DNA of 64,000 nucleotides from Sphingomonas caeni. GTDB lineage: Bacteria > Pseudomonadota > Alphaproteobacteria > Sphingomonadales > Sphingomonadaceae. Positions 52,199 to 63,541 of this stretch are shown here, in pieces; position 1 is the stretch's first letter; each line of letters starts with the position of its first letter. The stretch spans positions 561,342 through 625,341 of the forward strand of contig NZ_JAPDOK010000001.1 of NCBI RefSeq assembly GCF_026013415.1, given 5' to 3'. The position numbers and the translations under genes were made by a program. The notes beneath the pieces are model-generated. The model saw nothing but the letters and a program-made list of their open reading frames with translations, was not told where the DNA came from and searched no databases.

Positions 52199-55030
52199 TC
52201 AGTGAGGCTTGGCGGGGGCCAAAGCCGTTGCCGGGATGACCTCCACAGGCAGGCCGAGGCTGTCAAGCTGCGGCTTGACCTTCGCCGCGTCGCCCACGAC
52301 CACCCAGACGAACCGGTTCGGGTCCAAAGTCCCGCGTGCCGCAGCGTCAAGCTGGCCCGGATTCATCGCGCGATAGCGGCCGGCGAGCGTTTCATAATAA
52401 TTGTCCGGCCGGTGGCGGATGTCGTTGGCCTGCATCGCGCCCAGCACCGCGTCCGAGGTTTCGAACGATCCGGCCAGCTGGCGCGTGTCGCCGTTGATCG
52501 TGCGTTCGAACTCGGCCTGGGTGATGCCCTTGGTCGTCAGGAAATTGGTCACCTCCATCCTGAGTTCGACGATCGAGGCCCCGGTCTTGTCGGCCTGGAC
52601 CGGCGCCGAGATGACATAGGGCACGGCATGCTCGTACCAGTTGAAGCCGCCGCGCGAGCCATAGGACCAATGCTTGCCCTCGCGCAGGTTCATGTTGATC
52701 CGCGAGAGGAAGCCCGAGCCGAGCACCTCGTTCGAGGTGATCACGTCGAGCAGGTCCCCGGTCGGGGTCAGCGAGGTCAGCTGCGCCCCCATGATCAGCG
52801 ACTGGGGCGAATCGGGCCGATCGATCAGGATGATCCGCGGGCTCACCTGCACCGGCGCGGTTTCGAACGCCTTGGTGCCCGGCGCGCCGGTCCCCTGCCA
52901 CTTGCCGAAGCGCGCCTCGAGCGCGGGCTGGACCTCGCTCAGCGGGCGATCGCTGATCACGAAGATCTTGGCCTTGTCGGGCCGGATCCATGCCTGGTGG
53001 AAGCCGACCAGATCCTCGCGCGTCAGCTTCGCCACCGCCGCCGGATCGCCGCTGCCCGCCGCCAGCTTGGCATAGGGCGAATTGCCGTAGATCAGCTTGG
53101 GCAGCTGGCGCCCGGCAAGCCCCTGCGGCCGGGTCAGCTCCTGCTGGATCCCCGCCAGCAGCTGCCCGCGCACCCGCTCGATCTCCGCCGGGGCGAAGGC
53201 CGGATGCTGGACGACATCGGCGAACAGATCGAGCGAGCCCGCCAGATTGGGGCTCGGCGTGAACAGGCTGACATAGGTTCGGTCAGCCGAATTATCGGTG
53301 CTGATCCGCGCGCCCAGCCGCTCCTTCGCCTCGGCGATGCCGATCGAATCGAGGCTGGTCGTGCCCTCGTCCATCACCGACAAGGCGAGCGACTGGAGCC
53401 CGAGCTTGTCGTCGGGATCGGCCACCACGCCCGCGTCGAAGCTGATCACCACCTGTGTGATCGGCACCGCGGTGCGTTGCGCATAGATGACCTCGACGCC
53501 GTTGCTCAGCCGGGTCCGGGTGATGTCCGGAAAATCGAGATCGCCGATCGTGCCGACCCCCGGAAGCGGCCCGCGCGTGCCCTTCACGGCCGGCGTGTTG
53601 TCCACCGCCGCCTTCGCGACCGGCGCGGCCTCGGTATAGGCCTCGCGCGCGCCGGGCTCGACGGTGAGCGTGTAGCTGGGCTTGGTCAGCCAGCGCTTGC
53701 CCGCGGCCTGGACCTGCGCCGGGGTGACCGTCGCGAGCCGGGCCAGCACCTTCTTGTAGAAGCCCGGATCGTTCGAATAGAGCGCGCCCGAGGCGAGCGC
53801 GACGGCCTTGCCGCCGAACCCGCCGACCGATTCCAGCCCGGCGATGCGGCCCGAAATGCTGTTGGTCGCGACGCGCTTCACTTCGTCCGCGGTCGGCCCC
53901 TTGGCGAGCAGATCGGCGACGATCTCGTCGAGCCGCCTGATCACCAGCGCGGGATCGACCCCCGCCTTCACATCGACCACGATGCTGAAGATGCCCGCCT
54001 GCGACAGCGCCTGGTTGCCCGCGCTGACCTCGACCGCCAGCTTCTCCTTGCGGACCAGCGCATTGTCGAGCCGCGAGCTCGAAAGCCCGCCGAGAACGCC
54101 CGCGAACACGTTGAGCGGCACCGCGTCGGGATCGTTGAGGCTCGGCACCGGCCAGGCGCGATAGATGCGGGTATTGGCGACGCGGTCCTTCATCGTCTCG
54201 GACCTGGGCGCCGCAAGCGGGGTGACGGTGACGCTGGGCAGCACGCTTTCGGGCCCGCGCGGGATCGCGCCGAAATATTTCTCGACCAGCTTGCGCGCGG
54301 TGGCGGCATCGATATCGCCCGCGAGCACCAGCACCGCATTGTTCGGCCCGTAATGCGAGCGGAACCAGTTCTTCACATCGTCGAGGCTGGCGGCGTCGAG
54401 ATCGGACATCGAGCCGATCGGCGAATGGCTGTACGGCGTACCCTCGGGGAAGATGCCCTTGAGCAGGCTGTAATAGACGAGGCCATAGGGGTTGTTGTCG
54501 CCCTGGCGCTTCTCGTTCTGGACGACGCCGCGCTGCTCGTCGAGCACGCTCTGGGTGATCGCGCCGGTGAGCCAGCCCATCCGGTCGCTTTCGAGGAACA
54601 GCGCGCGGTCGAGCGCGGGGGTGGGCACCGTCTCGAAATAATTGGTGCGGTCGAAATCGGTGGTGCCGTTGAAATCGGTCGCGCCGACCTGGCGCAGCGG
54701 CTCGAAGAAATCGTCGGGTGCATTCTCCGAGCCGTTGAACATCAGATGCTCGAACAGATGCGCGAAGCCGGTCTTGCCGGCGGGCTCATGCTTGGAGCCG
54801 ACATCGTACCACACCGAAACCGCGACGATCGGCGCCTTGCGGTCGGTATGGACGATCACGCGCAGGCCGTTGGGCAGCGTGAATTGCTGATACGGGATGT
54901 CGATCGCCTTCGCGAGCACCGAGACCGGCACCGGCTTGGCGGCGGGGCGCGCGGTCTGGGCCTGGATCGGCGTGGAGGCGACGGCGAGCGCGCAGGCGAC
55001 TGCGCCGCAGAAGGTCAGGAAGGATTTCAT
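52199..55030 (-). CDS. Exported M16-family metallopeptidase (two-half insulinase/pitrilysin type)
   Basis: The 943-residue protein has a signal peptide (MKSFLTFCGAVACALAVASTP to IQA). The N-terminal half holds the inverted zinc motif HLFEH (91-95) with the downstream Glu of the DEQRGVVQNEKRQ helix. The C-terminal half (from about residue 500) is an M16C domain without HxxEH (SFDAGVVADPDDKLG). Both halves form the closed chamber that degrades short peptides. Periplasmic location is expected. It is 18 bp from the small beta-rich gene downstream. Confidence 0.9.
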   Translation of the reverse strand: MKSFLTFCGAVACALAVASTPIQAQTARPAAKPVPVSVLAKAIDIPYQQFTLPNGLRVIVHTDRKAPIVAVSVWYDVGSKHEPAGKTGFAHLFEHLMFNGSENAPDDFFEPLRQVGATDFNGTTDFDRTNYFETVPTPALDRALFLESDRMGWLTGAITQSVLDEQRGVVQNEKRQGDNNPYGLVYYSLLKGIFPEGTPYSHSPIGSMSDLDAASLDDVKNWFRSHYGPNNAVLVLAGDIDAATARKLVEKYFGAIPRGPESVLPSVTVTPLAAPRSETMKDRVANTRIYRAWPVPSLNDPDAVPLNVFAGVLGGLSSSRLDNALVRKEKLAVEVSAGNQALSQAGIFSIVVDVKAGVDPALVIRRLDEIVADLLAKGPTADEVKRVATNSISGRIAGLESVGGFGGKAVALASGALYSNDPGFYKKVLARLATVTPAQVQAAGKRWLTKPSYTLTVEPGAREAYTEAAPVAKAAVDNTPAVKGTRGPLPGVGTIGDLDFPDITRTRLSNGVEVIYAQRTAVPITQVVISFDAGVVADPDDKLGLQSLALSVMDEGTTSLDSIGIAEAKERLGARISTDNSADRTYVSLFTPSPNLAGSLDLFADVVQHPAFAPAEIERVRGQLLAGIQQELTRPQGLAGRQLPKLIYGNSPYAKLAAGSGDPAAVAKLTREDLVGFHQAWIRPDKAKIFVISDRPLSEVQPALEARFGKWQGTGAPGTKAFETAPVQVSPRIILIDRPDSPQSLIMGAQLTSLTPTGDLLDVITSNEVLGSGFLSRINMNLREGKHWSYGSRGGFNWYEHAVPYVISAPVQADKTGASIVELRMEVTNFLTTKGITQAEFERTINGDTRQLAGSFETSDAVLGAMQANDIRHRPDNYYETLAGRYRAMNPGQLDAAARGTLDPNRFVWVVVGDAAKVKPQLDSLGLPVEVIPATALAPAKPH

Positions 55031-55186
55031 GCGAGGGAATCCCGGAAAGGCTGTGATTGGGACGGAGAATAGCGCCGCGCCGGGGGTCCGCAATCGAAAC
55101 TGTGTTGCCGGAACATGTCGCCTTCCCGGCCTTGGGCTTTTGCTCTAGCCTCGCCCGGTTCTCGCGTTCCTCCCGGGGGTCCATCG

Positions 55187-56827
55187 ATGCGCATCTCGTT
55201 GTTTTTCGCTGCTCTTTCGTTCGCCCTCGCTCCACTGGCCGCCCATGCCCAGGTCGCTCCCGACGAGCCGGTGTTCAGCCCGCTCGCGGTCAAGGCGCAT
55301 GTCGATTTCCTCGCGAGCAACGAGCTGGAGGGCCGCAACGCCGGCACGCGCGGGCATGAGGTCGCGGCGCGCTATGTCGCCACCCGCTTCGAGTCGATGG
55401 GGCTCAAGCCCGGTGGGCCCGACGGCAGCTGGTACCAGATGGTGCCGCTCGCCGATTATGCGCTCGATCCGGCCAAGCCCGCGACGCTGAGCGTCGGCGG
55501 CAGGAACTTCGCCAACGGCACCGACGTGCTGATCGCCCCCTCGCCGCGAAATGGCAACACCACCCAGACGGTGAGCGCGCCCGCGGTGTTCGCGGGGTAC
55601 GGGCTCGAAAGCGACTATGCCGGGCTCGATGTGAAGGGGAAACTCGTCGTCGTGCTGTTCGGCGTCCCCAAGGGGCTGAGCACCGAGGCGGCGCGGGCCG
55701 CCGCCCAGACCGAAAAGGGTCCGATCGCGGGCAGGCACGGCGCTGCCGGCCTGATCTACGTCCTCACCCCGCAGGACGAGAAGCGCGTCTCGTGGAATTC
55801 GGCGCGCGGCTATTTCCTGGGGGCACAATCGACCTGGCTCGGGCCCAATGGCTTCCCGCAGGGAGTGGATCCGGGCGTGGCGATCGGCGCCTATGCCAAT
55901 GCGGGCACCGCGCGCGCGATGTTCGAGGGCGCCGCGATGAGCGCCGACCAGGTCTTCGAAGCCGCGGCCGCGGCCGACGGCAAGGTGACGGGCTTTCCGC
56001 TCAAGCAGCCGATCAGCCTCTCGCGCACCAGCAAGGTCACGATCGTCAACAGCCCCAATGTGATCGGCATCCTCCCCGGATCCGATCCCAGGCTGAAGAG
56101 CGAATATGTCGTGCTCTCGGCACATCTCGATCATGAAGGGATCGACTCGACCCTGCCGGGCGAGGACAAGATCTATAACGGCGCGATGGACAATGCCGCG
56201 GGCGTCGCGACGATGCTCGAGGCTGCGCGCGCGTTCGCGGAAAGCAGGAAGCCGCCCAAGCGCTCGATCCTGTTCGTCGCGCTCACCGCCGAGGAGGACG
56301 GGCTGATCGGCTCGCAATATCTCGCCAAATATCCGGTGGTGGGGCCGGGCGGAAAGGTCATCGCCGACGTCAATCTCGACATGCCGATCCTGCTCTACGA
56401 CTTCAAGGACGTGGTCGCGTTCGGCGCCGAACATTCGACGCTGGGCCCCATCGTCGAGCGCGCGGCGGCGCGGATCGGGGTGACGCTCTCGCCCGATCCG
56501 ATGCCCGAGGAACAGCTCTTCGTCCGATCGGACCATTACAGCTTCGTCAAGGCGGGCGTGCCCTCGGTGTTCCTCGTCACCGGCTTCGCCAATGGCGGCG
56601 AAAAGGCGTTCCGCGATTTCCTCGCGCACAATTATCACAAGGTTTCGGACCAGACCGACCTGCCCTTCGACTGGGCGGCGGGGGCCAAGTTCGCGCAGAT
56701 CAATTATCTGATCGCCCGCGAGATCGCCGACGGGCCCGAAGCGCCGCGCTGGTATGAGGGAAACAGCTTCGGCGACCGCTTCGCGCCGGGGCAGCCGCGG
56801 GCGCCGCGGCCGGCGGCGAAGCCGTAA
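55187..56827 (+). CDS. Exported M28-family metallopeptidase
   Basis: The 546-residue protein has a signal peptide (MRISLFFAALSFALAPLAAHA), a mixed PA-type insert (about 140-220, with FAGYGLESDYAGLDVKGK) and an M28 catalytic domain. Metal-binding residues are visible in SAHLDHEG, MDNAAGVATMLE, ALTAEEDGLIGSQY, and a C-terminal His in SDHYSFVKAGVPSVF. It should act as an aminopeptidase in the periplasm. It is divergent from the M16 gene, and the two may share a regulatory region at 55031-55186. Confidence 0.88.
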   Translation: MRISLFFAALSFALAPLAAHAQVAPDEPVFSPLAVKAHVDFLASNELEGRNAGTRGHEVAARYVATRFESMGLKPGGPDGSWYQMVPLADYALDPAKPATLSVGGRNFANGTDVLIAPSPRNGNTTQTVSAPAVFAGYGLESDYAGLDVKGKLVVVLFGVPKGLSTEAARAAAQTEKGPIAGRHGAAGLIYVLTPQDEKRVSWNSARGYFLGAQSTWLGPNGFPQGVDPGVAIGAYANAGTARAMFEGAAMSADQVFEAAAAADGKVTGFPLKQPISLSRTSKVTIVNSPNVIGILPGSDPRLKSEYVVLSAHLDHEGIDSTLPGEDKIYNGAMDNAAGVATMLEAARAFAESRKPPKRSILFVALTAEEDGLIGSQYLAKYPVVGPGGKVIADVNLDMPILLYDFKDVVAFGAEHSTLGPIVERAAARIGVTLSPDPMPEEQLFVRSDHYSFVKAGVPSVFLVTGFANGGEKAFRDFLAHNYHKVSDQTDLPFDWAAGAKFAQINYLIAREIADGPEAPRWYEGNSFGDRFAPGQPRAPRPAAKP

Positions 56828-56982
56828 CTCCCTCTCCACTTGGGGGAGAGGAAAGGGGCCCGCGCCGAAGGCGTGGGAAGGGTGAGGGTTAGGTCGGGAA
56901 GGTGGCGAGGTCGCTCTACCCTTCGCGCCTTCCCGACCTAACCCTCTCCCCAGCCCTCTCCCCCAAAGGGGAGAGGGAGTTT
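56826..56982. repeat. Intergenic palindromic repeat, family A copy 5
   Basis: Outer AACTCCCTCTCC / GGAGAGGGAGTT arms and a strong inner pair (GGGTTAGGTCGGGAAGG / CCTTCCCGACCTAACCC) surround a small AT-poor loop. It joins the ends of the convergent M28 and acylase genes; the acylase TAA stop (56981-56983) lies in its last bases. Terminator function is likely. Confidence 0.72.
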
Positions 56983-59113
56983 AGGGCCGATACCGCCGCT
57001 CAACATGCCCCTTCAGCTGGGCGGGGAAGAACCGCACCGGCTTGAACCGGTGCCCGACGAACATCGCCGCCTGATCGGTATAGTGTTTCGACCCCGGCCG
57101 CGTGACCGCCGCCCCGAAGGGCTGGACCGATTCCGAATTGACCCGCCCCGAACGGTCCCAGGTCACCACCATGATGAAACTGTCGCCATGCTTGATCAGC
57201 AAGCGCCCGTCGGGTGCCTCGTCATAGCTGGTCGCGGCGCGCAGCGCGTCGGGGCCGCCGTCCATCGGCAGGTCGACATTCCCCTGCCGCAGCCGGATGA
57301 AATCGCCCAGCGGCACGTCGAGCCGCCCGAAATGCTTCTCCAGATAGCTCGCCGCCTCGGCCAGCACGGTGCGCGGATCGGGTTTGGGCTTGCGGTCGTA
57401 ATGCCAGCGATTGGGGACGCGCAGGATCGAGAAGGCGAGACTGTCGGCGGGGCCCTTGCCGTCATAGTTCCAGTCCCACCGCGCCAGCAGGTCGTGCGCC
57501 TTTTGGAGCAAGGGATCGCCCTTGGGATCGACTGTCAGCAGCTCGGCATACCAGCGCCCGAGATAGCCGGTCCGCGCGACGCCGCTGTCGAACTTGATCG
57601 CGATCAGATCGGCATAGGAAATCGACCCGTCCGCCCCCATCAGCTCGAGCGCGCGGCTGCCGCGGTTGGTGGTGTCGGTCTCGACCCCCAGCAGCGGCGG
57701 CTGTGGCGGGATTTCGAACCCCTCGCCCGCCGCCTGATAGGGCGAGTTGTTGGCGTTGATCAGGAAGCCCGAACCCGGGTTGATATTCCGCGGGATCATC
57801 GTCCACGGCACCGTCCCCGGCAAATAGGCCTTCGAGGTGTCGCCGGGCAGCACCTTCGAATAGTCGAATCCCGGCTGCCGGTTCGGGAAGGCCGCGTTGT
57901 AGAAATAGGCGATGTCGCCCTCGGCATCGGCATAGAGGAAATTGGTCCCCGGCACCCCCTGGATCGCCATCGCCTGCTGCCACTCGGCGAAATTCCGCGC
58001 GCGGTTGATCCGGTAATATTGCTCGACCATTTTCAGCTGGTCCGCCCCGGCGTAGCGGAGCGCCCAGGCACCGCCGGCATTCTCGACCACCGGTCCCTGC
58101 ACCGCGCGATAGACGGTCTTGGGCACCGGAAGCACGAACGGCCCCCACAGCTTTACCGGCAACCAGACCGTATGTTTTTCGAGCGGCCGCCACGCCCCGT
58201 CATAGCGATACTGGTCGCCCGCCGGATTGAGCACGAGCTTGTAGACGTCGATCAGATCGGGCCGGTTGACCGTATTGGTCCAGCCGAGATGCTCGTTGTG
58301 CCCCATCAGCGGATAGGGCGCGCCGGGGAAGGTCGCACCCGCGAAATGCCAGCCCGTCTTCGACTCCACCACCAGCTCGTACCAGGCGGCGCCCCCGCGC
58401 CAGGGCTGGTGCGAGTTCGAGACCATCCGCGTCGTCCCGTCCGCCGAGCGCTTCGGCGCGACGAGGAAGGCGTTCGAGCCATTGTCGGTCCCGTTGGGCC
58501 CGATCGGCGTGACATTGGGCGCATCGGGCGCAGGCCCCGCGCTCTCGACCGGCAGCGGCTTGTCCCCCGCGAGCGACCCGAGCACCGCGTCGAGCCCGAA
58601 GAAGAAGGGCGAGCGCACCACGAATCCCGTCGCGACATCCTCACCATTGACCGGAAACAGTTTGGCGAGGCGGATCTCGCCCGGATGCTTCTCGGCATAG
58701 CGGTTGAGCCCCGCCGCATAGCCGTCGAGCAGCGCGCGCACGTCCGCCGGCTGCTTCATATAGTCGCGCTTCACCGTGTCTCGCGCGCCGAGCAAGGCCA
58801 CCACGAAATCGGTCTTGGCGCCGTCCGCCCCGTTCATCGCGCCGAGCCGTCCGCGCGTCATCGCGAGCACTTCCTGCAGCGTCGCGAAATCGTCCTCGGC
58901 ATGGGCGTAGGCGATGCCGTAGGCGACATCGGGATCGGTCGCGCCGAAGATATGCGGCACCCCGAACTCGTCGCGGACGATCTCGACATCGTATTTGTGC
59001 TCGGGCGGCGGGGCCATGCGCGTGGCAAGCAGCGGCTCCCATGTGGCGAGGCCGAGCCCTACGAGGAAGAGCAGCGCGACCAGCGTCAGGCCGATGCGGC
59101 GGAGCCATTTCAC
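56981..59113 (-). CDS. Penicillin-acylase-family Ntn hydrolase
   Basis: The 710-residue protein has one N-terminal hydrophobic helix (about 7-28, signal or anchor) and then the penicillin amidase fold. Its motifs are EIVRDEFGVPHIFG, AYGIAYAHAEDDFATLQ, and the autocatalytic junction before the nucleophile Ser in NGSNAF. MVSNSHQPW, GHNEHLGWTNTVNRPD and a late PMDGGPDALRAA follow. Family members open penicillins or N-acyl-homoserine lactones; which of these applies cannot be told from sequence. It overlaps the ExbD-like gene start region by ATGA. Confidence 0.87.
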   Translation of the reverse strand: MKWLRRIGLTLVALLFLVGLGLATWEPLLATRMAPPPEHKYDVEIVRDEFGVPHIFGATDPDVAYGIAYAHAEDDFATLQEVLAMTRGRLGAMNGADGAKTDFVVALLGARDTVKRDYMKQPADVRALLDGYAAGLNRYAEKHPGEIRLAKLFPVNGEDVATGFVVRSPFFFGLDAVLGSLAGDKPLPVESAGPAPDAPNVTPIGPNGTDNGSNAFLVAPKRSADGTTRMVSNSHQPWRGGAAWYELVVESKTGWHFAGATFPGAPYPLMGHNEHLGWTNTVNRPDLIDVYKLVLNPAGDQYRYDGAWRPLEKHTVWLPVKLWGPFVLPVPKTVYRAVQGPVVENAGGAWALRYAGADQLKMVEQYYRINRARNFAEWQQAMAIQGVPGTNFLYADAEGDIAYFYNAAFPNRQPGFDYSKVLPGDTSKAYLPGTVPWTMIPRNINPGSGFLINANNSPYQAAGEGFEIPPQPPLLGVETDTTNRGSRALELMGADGSISYADLIAIKFDSGVARTGYLGRWYAELLTVDPKGDPLLQKAHDLLARWDWNYDGKGPADSLAFSILRVPNRWHYDRKPKPDPRTVLAEAASYLEKHFGRLDVPLGDFIRLRQGNVDLPMDGGPDALRAATSYDEAPDGRLLIKHGDSFIMVVTWDRSGRVNSESVQPFGAAVTRPGSKHYTDQAAMFVGHRFKPVRFFPAQLKGHVERRYRP

Positions 59114-59415
59114 CGCGGTTTCTCCGGCGCATCCGCGCTATATTGCTCGTTGCCGATGAAGCCGAGCTTGCCAACGCCGCTCCGTTTTACAACCCGCAGC
59201 ACCCGATCGACGCATTGATAGCTGGTGTCGGGATGCGGCTGGAAATAAAGCTCGCGCCCCTCGCGGCCGACCTGCACGAGCAGGGGGCGGAGCTGAGCAA
59301 GCGTCACCACACGCCCTTCGAACCGAACCACGCAGCCTGGTTCGGTCGTTAGCGATACTGGCTTCGCCTCAGAGGTTTGCATCGCCAGCGATAGCGCCGC
59401 AGATATTAGGAACAT
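59110..59415 (-). CDS. Secreted ExbD/TolR-like periplasmic domain protein
   Basis: The 101-residue product starts with a short hydrophobic signal ([17 protein letters not shown]). The mature part looks like the ExbD/TolR periplasmic domain: [46 protein letters not shown], in the usual strand-helix-strand order, but with no conserved Asp-bearing membrane helix. The ATG at 59415 has SD AGGGGG; an upstream in-frame ATG at 59439 is possible. Its stop overlaps the acylase start. Divergent from clpB. The family call is by eye. Confidence 0.6.
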   Translation of the reverse strand: MFLISAALSLAMQTSEAKPVSLTTEPGCVVRFEGRVVTLAQLRPLLVQVGREGRELYFQPHPDTSYQCVDRVLRVVKRSGVGKLGFIGNEQYSADAPEKPR

Positions 59416-59426
59416 TCCGCATCCCC

Positions 59427-59454
59427 CTTGTGTTGCCATTGTGCAACACCATCT
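59427..59454 (+). promoter_or_regulatory. Candidate heat-shock promoter and inverted repeat before clpB
   Basis: CTTG at 59427-59430 and CACCATCT at 59447-59454, 16 bp apart, resemble an alphaproteobacterial sigma-32 promoter, 29 bp or more upstream of the clpB ATG. A perfect dyad GTGTTGC (59430-59436) / GCAACAC (59443-59449) lies between them, so a repressor could block it. It overlaps the start of the divergent ExbD-like gene. Confidence 0.4.
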
Positions 59455-59482
59455 CTTGGCCGCAAGCGTAACAGGGACCGCC

Positions 59483-62059
<2,577 letters not shown>

Positions 62060-62086
62060 CCCTTGCTTCTGCTCCAGGAAGGGACG

Positions 62087-63541
62087 TTACCGGGGCGGCG
62101 CGACGTCGAACGCCACGGTCAGGCGCTCGCCCTGGGCGAACGACACGGTGCCGTGCCACAGGGTCGAGGGGAAGAGCACGAGCCGCCCCGGCCTGGGCTC
62201 GATCCAGCGCAGCGGTGGCAGGTCGAGCCCCAGCGAGGCCTGCGGCGCGCCGAGCTGAAGCCAGCCTTCATGGCCGGGGCCCGGCTCGGGCAGGGCGATA
62301 TAGAGCGCCGAACTCAGCCAGCCCATCGGATGGACATGGTTGATATGGCGCCCTGCCCCGCCAAGCCGCACCGACCAGCTGCCCGAGAAGCGCACCCTCC
62401 GGTCGCGCCGGAGCGCGAGCACCGGGTGCGCCGGATCGGGCGGCGGCAGCCCGGCGATATGCGCCTCGACCGCGTCCACCATCGCCGCCCTGAGCGCGCA
62501 TATCTCGGGTTCGATGCGGGTGAACAGCATGCCGTCGGTCTGGGTACCGCCACGCACCGACTGGTCCATCGGCGCCGCGCGCGCGAGGTGCAGACCGCGC
62601 AGCAGCCCGGCCAGCCGGTCGAGCGGCGGAAGCTTGTCGGCCAGATCGATCACCGACACGAGCCGCGGGTCCTCGAGCCAGCCGAGCCGCGGATCGCCCG
62701 CGAGCCGCCAGCCGATCGCGGCATAGGGCCACATTAGCGCCGCCCCCTCCCGCACCGCCCAGCGCTCGATCAGCGGCAACGCCGCCTCCACGCGCCCCGT
62801 CCTCAGGAAATGGCGCACGCGGCGCACCGCCACGACCGGGTCATCGCCATCGGGAATCCGTGCGAACAGCGCATCGGCGCCGGCCGCGTCGCCGGTTTCG
62901 GACAGGGCGATCGCCTCGCCAAGGTCGAAGCCATGCTCTCCGGCCGCTGCCCGCGCCCGCCGCGCGGCCTCGCCCATCTCGGTAAAATGCTCGCCTTGGC
63001 TCAAAGTGTCGATCAGCGCCTGCCAGAGGGTGACGTCGCGCGGCCGGGCGGCGAGCGCGCGCTCGATCGACGCGGTGGCCGCGTCGCGCTGCCCCATCAT
63101 GCTGCGGATTCGCGCAAGAGCATGGTGCCCGTGGAGCCAGCCGGGGCTCTCCACCAGCACCGCGTCGAGATCGGCGATCGCGCGCGCGCCGTCCCCCGCG
63201 GCGACGCGCGCCGCCGCCATGCACTGGAGGACCTCGCTGTTCCGCGGCACGAGCCGGTCGGCGGCCTCGAACAGCGCCACCGCATCGAGCCCTGCCTCGA
63301 AGGCGACGAGCGCGCGGCCAAAGGCGATCGACGGGTCGTCCGGCGCCAGCGCCGCCGCCTTGGCGAAGGCCGCCAGTGCGAGCGCATATTCGTCGAGCGC
63401 GCGATGGAGCGACCCGCTCCATTGCCACAGCCGCGCATCGGTCCGCGCCCGCGCCGCCGCTTCGGCGAGCACCGGCGCGGCCTCCGCCTCCTCGCCGCGC
63501 TCCAGCGCCTGCCGCGCCAGCACTGCCAGGTCCTCGGTCAT
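62087..63541 (-). CDS. TPR protein with putative 2OG-Fe(II) oxygenase domain
   Basis: The 484-residue soluble protein has an N-terminal helical region with TPR-like repeats (about 10-230, e.g. LWQWSGSLHRALDEYALALAAFAKAAALAPDDP). It has a C-terminal double-stranded beta-helix domain (about 380-484) showing INHVHPMGWLSSALYIALP, then RLVLFPSTLWHGTVSF with the second His and an Arg in GERLTVAF. This fits the putative 2OG-Fe(II) oxygenase domain of TPR proteins. The start overlaps the stop of the TauD-like gene (ATGA), pairing two Fe/2OG-type oxygenases. Confidence 0.75.
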   Translation of the reverse strand: MTEDLAVLARQALERGEEAEAAPVLAEAAARARTDARLWQWSGSLHRALDEYALALAAFAKAAALAPDDPSIAFGRALVAFEAGLDAVALFEAADRLVPRNSEVLQCMAAARVAAGDGARAIADLDAVLVESPGWLHGHHALARIRSMMGQRDAATASIERALAARPRDVTLWQALIDTLSQGEHFTEMGEAARRARAAAGEHGFDLGEAIALSETGDAAGADALFARIPDGDDPVVAVRRVRHFLRTGRVEAALPLIERWAVREGAALMWPYAAIGWRLAGDPRLGWLEDPRLVSVIDLADKLPPLDRLAGLLRGLHLARAAPMDQSVRGGTQTDGMLFTRIEPEICALRAAMVDAVEAHIAGLPPPDPAHPVLALRRDRRVRFSGSWSVRLGGAGRHINHVHPMGWLSSALYIALPEPGPGHEGWLQLGAPQASLGLDLPPLRWIEPRPGRLVLFPSTLWHGTVSFAQGERLTVAFDVAPPR

